Positions 60,787 through 64,000 of a DNA stretch of 64,000 nucleotides are shown in pieces. Each line of letters begins with the position of its first letter. Position 1 is the first letter of the stretch. The stretch is from Dokdonella_A sp049583635. Lineage in GTDB: Bacteria > Pseudomonadota > Gammaproteobacteria > Xanthomonadales > Rhodanobacteraceae. A program made the translations under genes and the position numbers. The stretch spans positions 1 through 64,000 of the forward strand of contig JBAUWF010000068.1 of assembly GCA_049583635.1 (NCBI GenBank). The letters are read 5' to 3'. The notes below the pieces were generated by a model. The model ran no database searches, had not been told where the DNA came from, and saw only the letters and a list, made by a program, of their open reading frames with translations.

Positions 60787-61485
60787 ATGGCAACGACTCA
60801 TGAAATTCCGGTGCAGGGCCGCGAGGACGGGGGGAAAGGTGCGAGCCGCCGCCTGCGTCGTGCGGGCAAGGTGCCGGCCATCGTGTACGGCGCGCACCTT
60901 GATCCGGTAAGTGTGCAACTCGAACACAAGGATGTTCTGCTCGCGTCCAAGCACGAGTGGTTCTACTCGTCGATCCTCGATCTGAACCTCGGGGGCGATC
61001 GACAAAAGGTATTGCTGCGCGACATGCAGCGTCATCCGTTCAAGATGCAGATCCTGCATCTGGACTTTCAGCGGGTCAGTGAAAACGAGAAGATCCGTTT
61101 GCGTGTACCTCTGCATTTCCTGAACCAGGAGAAATCGCCTGCCGGCAAGGCCTCGGGTGTCGTCGTCATGCACGAACTGACCGATATCGAGATTGCCTGC
61201 CTGCCGCGCGATCTACCGGAGTTCATCGAGGTCGATCTGGCGGACATCGACACTGGTGACATCATTCATCTGTCAGAACTGAATCTGCCCGACGGTGTGG
61301 AAATTCCCGAAATGCGTTTTGGGCGCGAACACGACATAGCAGTAGTCGTGGTTCGCGAAGTCCGCGAGGAGATCGAGGAAGTGCCCGAGGCCGCGGAAGG
61401 CGAGGCAGGCGCAGAGATACCGGGTATCGCGCCGGTGGCGGATGCTGCGGACGCGGATGCGGCCGGGAAGGACGACAAGGAGTAG
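60787..61485 (+). CDS. rplY: 50S ribosomal protein L25 (Ctc form)
   Basis: 232 residues. The N-terminal L25 domain (REDGGKGASRRLRRAGKVPAIVYG) binds 5S rRNA; the C-terminal TL5 beta-domain follows (about 100-190). The last 40 residues are very acidic and Ala-rich (EEIEEVPEAAEGEAGAEIPG). The long form, unlike the 94-residue E. coli L25, is usual in this group. Encoded between prs and pth. Confidence 0.96.
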   Translation: MATTHEIPVQGREDGGKGASRRLRRAGKVPAIVYGAHLDPVSVQLEHKDVLLASKHEWFYSSILDLNLGGDRQKVLLRDMQRHPFKMQILHLDFQRVSENEKIRLRVPLHFLNQEKSPAGKASGVVVMHELTDIEIACLPRDLPEFIEVDLADIDTGDIIHLSELNLPDGVEIPEMRFGREHDIAVVVVREVREEIEEVPEAAEGEAGAEIPGIAPVADAADADAAGKDDKE

Positions 61486-61560
61486 GAAAACCGACGACGC
61501 CCGAACCGCCCGCTAGCATGATCGGGGAGGGCGTCGACCGGGTTTTCCGCCTTCATTGCG

Positions 61561-62163
61561 ATGGCTGGTCTGAAACTCCTCGTCGGCCTAGGCAATCCCG
61601 GCGCCGAATATCTTCGCGCCCGGCACAATGCGGGCTTCTGGCTGGTCGATGCGTTGGCGCAGCGTGGAGGGGCGCATTTTGGCAGCACGTCAAGGTTGCA
61701 CGGCGACAGCGCGAAGATCGATTTGGACGGGCGACCGCTGATGTTGTTCAAGCCGGCCACGTTCATGAACAACAGCGGTATCGCGGTGGTGTCGGCATTG
61801 CGCTACTGGAAGGTCGAACCGGACGAAATGCTGGTCGCACATGACGACCTGGACCTGCCAGCGGGCGCGGTGCGGCTGAAATTCGGCGGCGGACATGGCG
61901 GTCAGAACGGCCTGCGCGATGTTCTTGCGCACCTCGGGCACGGAGCGTTCCATCGCTTGCGCCTGGGTATCGGTCATCCGGGCCACAAGGATTCTGTGAC
62001 TCCCTGGGTGCTTGGACGCCCCAGCAAGCTGGACGAAGCGGCGATACTCGACGGGATCGCTCGCGCGCTCGATATATTGCCGCTGGTAGTTGCGGGTGAC
62101 TTCGATCGCGCCATGAAAGAGTTGCATACATCGAAGGATTTGGACGTGAGCCGTGAGCCGTGA
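61561..62163 (+). CDS. pth: Peptidyl-tRNA hydrolase
   Basis: 200 residues. GLGNPGAEYLRARHNAGFWLVD with the catalytic His of RHNAGF, KPATFMNNSGIAV and VAHDDLDLPAG, GGHGGQNGLRD are Pth signatures. It recycles peptidyl-tRNA dropped by ribosomes. It starts 75 bp after rplY and ends 90 bp before ychF. Confidence 0.97.
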   Translation: MAGLKLLVGLGNPGAEYLRARHNAGFWLVDALAQRGGAHFGSTSRLHGDSAKIDLDGRPLMLFKPATFMNNSGIAVVSALRYWKVEPDEMLVAHDDLDLPAGAVRLKFGGGHGGQNGLRDVLAHLGHGAFHRLRLGIGHPGHKDSVTPWVLGRPSKLDEAAILDGIARALDILPLVVAGDFDRAMKELHTSKDLDVSREP

Positions 62164-62253
62164 GCCGGAGACTTTGTGTTTCTTGTTTCCGCGCCGCTCA
62201 TTCAGGCAAGCGCGGCGAGCGGCGTCTGGCGTCTGACGTTTAACGAGAAGCAT

Positions 62254-63345
62254 ATGGCCATCAAATGCGGCATCGTCGGGTTGCCTAACGTCGGCAAGTC
62301 GACCTTGTTCAACGCCTTGACCAAGGCGGGGATCGCCGCGGCGAATTTTCCGTTCTGCACGATCGACCCCAATGTCGGAGTCGTACCGGTGCCGGATCCG
62401 CGCCTGCGCGAGCTCGCTGATCTGGTGAAGCCACAGAAGATCATTCCGACTGCAATCGAGTTTGTCGACATCGCCGGTTTGGTTGCCGGTGCATCCAAGG
62501 GCGAGGGGCTCGGCAACAAGTTCCTCGCGCACATTCGAGAAGTCGACGCGATTGCGCATGTCGTGCGCTGCTTCGAGGATACCGACATCGTGCATGTTGC
62601 CGACCGCATCGATCCGCTGGCGGATATCGCGACGATCGATACCGAGTTGGCGCTGGCTGATCTCGAATCGGTCGACAGGGCTCTCAATCGGGCCGAGCGT
62701 GCGGCCAAGGCAAACGACAAGGAGGCGCTCGCAAGGCGTCCGATATTGCAAAAGTTGCGCGTCGCGTTGAATCAGGGCAAGGCTGCCCGGACCGTTGATC
62801 TCGACGTGGACGAGAAAATACTGGTGCACGATCTGTTCCTGCTGACGCTCAAGCCACTGATGTTCATAGCCAACGTCGATGAGGACGGCTTGATCGACAA
62901 CGCGTACGTGGATCGCGTGCGCGATCATGCTGCGGGCGAAGGCGCCGAGGTGGTCGTGGTCTGTGCCGCGATCGAAGAGGAGCTCGCACAGTTGACAGAC
63001 GATGATCGCGATGAATTTCTGCACGATCTAGGCCTCGCCGAGCCGGGTCTGAATCGGGTCATCCGCGCCGGATACAAGTTGCTCGGGCTGCAAACCTATT
63101 TCACGGCGGGTGAAAAGGAAGTACGCGCTTGGACCGTTGGCAAGGGTGCCACTGCGCCGCAGGCTGCCGGGGCGATTCACACCGACTTCGAACGCGGTTT
63201 CATCCGTGCCGAAACGATCGCCTATGACGATTTCATCCGCTTCAAGGGCGAGGCTGGCGCGCGCGAAGCGGGCCGGTTACGCAAGGAAGGCAAGGATTAC
63301 ATGGTCGAGGAGGGCGACGTTCTACACTTCCTGTTCAACGTCTGA
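62254..63345 (+). CDS. ychF: Ribosome-associated P-loop ATPase YchF/OLA1
   Basis: 363 residues from ATG 62254 (the same length as E. coli YchF). GLPNVGKSTLFNAL is the P loop, FVDIAGLVAGASKGEGLGN the switch II, and ANVDEDG at the G4 position has Glu in place of Asp, the change that gives ATP over GTP. A coiled-coil (about 140-200) and a C-terminal TGS domain (YFTAGEKEVRAWTV...VEEGDVLHFLFNV) complete it. Confidence 0.97.
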   Translation: MAIKCGIVGLPNVGKSTLFNALTKAGIAAANFPFCTIDPNVGVVPVPDPRLRELADLVKPQKIIPTAIEFVDIAGLVAGASKGEGLGNKFLAHIREVDAIAHVVRCFEDTDIVHVADRIDPLADIATIDTELALADLESVDRALNRAERAAKANDKEALARRPILQKLRVALNQGKAARTVDLDVDEKILVHDLFLLTLKPLMFIANVDEDGLIDNAYVDRVRDHAAGEGAEVVVVCAAIEEELAQLTDDDRDEFLHDLGLAEPGLNRVIRAGYKLLGLQTYFTAGEKEVRAWTVGKGATAPQAAGAIHTDFERGFIRAETIAYDDFIRFKGEAGAREAGRLRKEGKDYMVEEGDVLHFLFNV

Positions 63346-63400
63346 GGCGCGAGACTCTCGTGACGGCGTCAATGCCGGTGTGTGCGGCGGGAGAACCAGG

Positions 63401-63748
63401 ATGGCGCGAGTCGCGGCAAATCCGAATAGTTCCGGACTGCGCGTAGCGGTCTCGAGGACCTTGCCGATCCCGTTGTTTGCAGCGTTTACGGCGTGGGCGG
63501 ATGAAAGTTGTCGGGCGGCCTGGTTGAACGCTCCCGAACTCACCGTCACCGGGGTTGAGAGCGGCACCCGCGTTCACGGACGCTGGTCGAACGGCGCACG
63601 CCTGGAAGTGCGGTTTGTCGGCCTGGGGCCCGCAAAGTGCCGCATTCTGATCCGCATCACCGGGCTTCCTGATGCGATGGTGAGCGCAAGGACCAAGGAC
63701 TATTGGCGCGAACAATTCTTGAGGCTGTGTGCCTATCTTGGCGTTTGA
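63401..63748 (+). CDS. SRPBCC/AHSA1-like small protein
   Basis: 115 residues from ATG 63401 with GGGAG about 7 bases upstream. VAVSRTLPIPLFAAFTAWADESCRAAWL followed by GTRVHGRWSNGARLEVRFVGLGPAKCRI and a C-terminal YWREQFLRLCAYL resembles the SRPBCC/AHSA1 fold, often the C-terminal part of DUF4287 proteins. The ligand is unknown. It is 55 bp after ychF. Confidence 0.6.
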   Translation: MARVAANPNSSGLRVAVSRTLPIPLFAAFTAWADESCRAAWLNAPELTVTGVESGTRVHGRWSNGARLEVRFVGLGPAKCRILIRITGLPDAMVSARTKDYWREQFLRLCAYLGV

Positions 63749-63750
63749 AT

Positions 63751-63779
63751 CTTGACAGTCATTGCCCTCGGCGAGAGAA
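63751..63779 (+). promoter_or_regulatory. Promoter of the tRNA-Tyr gene (candidate)
   Basis: TTGACA (63751-63756), 17-base spacer, GAGAAT (63774-63779), followed by a GC-rich discriminator GCGCGG as seen at stringently controlled stable-RNA promoters. About 135 bases lie between it and the tRNA. Confidence 0.55.
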
Positions 63780-63918
63780 TGCGCGGCTCTGTGTCGAAGG
63801 CGTACGTTGCGCTCAACGCGGTCGGGCTGCAACGCTGCCGACAGGTACTTGGAAAGCCGGGGCTTGGTGTCAGCCCCAGCTCCCGCAGCCGATGTGTGGA
63901 CGAAGCGAACCTGATGTC

Positions 63919-64000
63919 GGAGGGATACCCAAGCGGCCAACGGGGGCAGACTGTAAATCTGCTGGCTTACGCCTTCGGTGGTTCGAATCCACCTCCCTCC
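63919..64000 (+). tRNA. tRNA-Tyr (anticodon GTA), 3' end at the window edge
   Basis: Acceptor GGAGGGA pairs with TCCCTCC at the last base; anticodon stem GCAGA/TCTGC encloses CTGTAAA (GTA at 63953-63955). A long variable arm and T arm GGTGG-TTCGAAT-CCACC follow. Only the discriminator and any CCA fall outside the window. Confidence 0.97.

Overview
This window looks like a chromosomal segment of a high-GC gammaproteobacterium, most likely of the Xanthomonadales/Lysobacterales (Rhodanobacteraceae-like). The reasons are the gene order hemA-prfA divergent from TPR lipoprotein-lolB-ispE-tRNA-Gln-prs-rplY-pth-ychF, the proton transhydrogenase with a split alpha subunit, the wrbA-DUF2069 / yihY-tlpA-acyP block, strong use of GC-ending codons, and frequent GTG/TTG starts. 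I see no rRNA, CRISPR array, integrase or insertion sequence. The taxonomic call is inference from gene content and order, not from an alignment.

Layout. 1-15.3 kb is mixed housekeeping: the N-terminus of an exported flavoprotein, recQ, an MBL hydrolase with a TMEM43-like protein, MAPEG, Nudix, a beta-propeller, a FEN-type exonuclease with a nitroreductase, pntAA-pntAB-pntB, a divergent PPOX/MocR pair, and sufT. 15.3-27.6 kb is a single-strand block of eight genes (reading right to left): pentaheme cytochrome, outer-membrane barrel, FAD/2Fe-2S reductase, tetraheme cytochrome, cNMP-binding/4x[4Fe-4S] protein, bis-heme b-type membrane protein, membrane-anchored decaheme cytochrome, and a triple-FHA protein. 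Together these could carry electrons between the cytoplasm or quinone pool, the periplasm and the outer membrane, with a cyclic-nucleotide/phospho-signal module attached. I could not match the set to a named pathway.

28.0-41.3 kb is a second accessory block on the other strand: a secreted caspase-fold protein, a 1672-residue DUF11 repeat protein, an autotransporter-type barrel protein, a Ser/Thr kinase with a repeated Thr-Gln tail, then a secreted S53 peptidase with PKD and PPC domains. The spacing of the first four suggests an operon for building and sensing a surface structure. 41.3-46.2 kb, reversed, carries a single-domain asparaginase, an AidB-like acyl-CoA dehydrogenase, a secreted protein with a duplicated WY/GQG domain, and a G1 (glutamic) peptidase whose signal peptide contains nine copies of a 5-bp repeat, a possible phase-variation switch. 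About 0.8 kb of palindromic intergenic repeats follows.

47.0-64.0 kb is mostly core: DUF2069, wrbA, yihY, a TlpA-like thioredoxin, acylphosphatase, ppk2, moaB, then hemA-prfA with an O-GlcNAc-transferase-like gene where prmC is often found, and the lolB/ispE/prs/rplY/pth/ychF run, ending in a tRNA-Tyr gene at the right edge.
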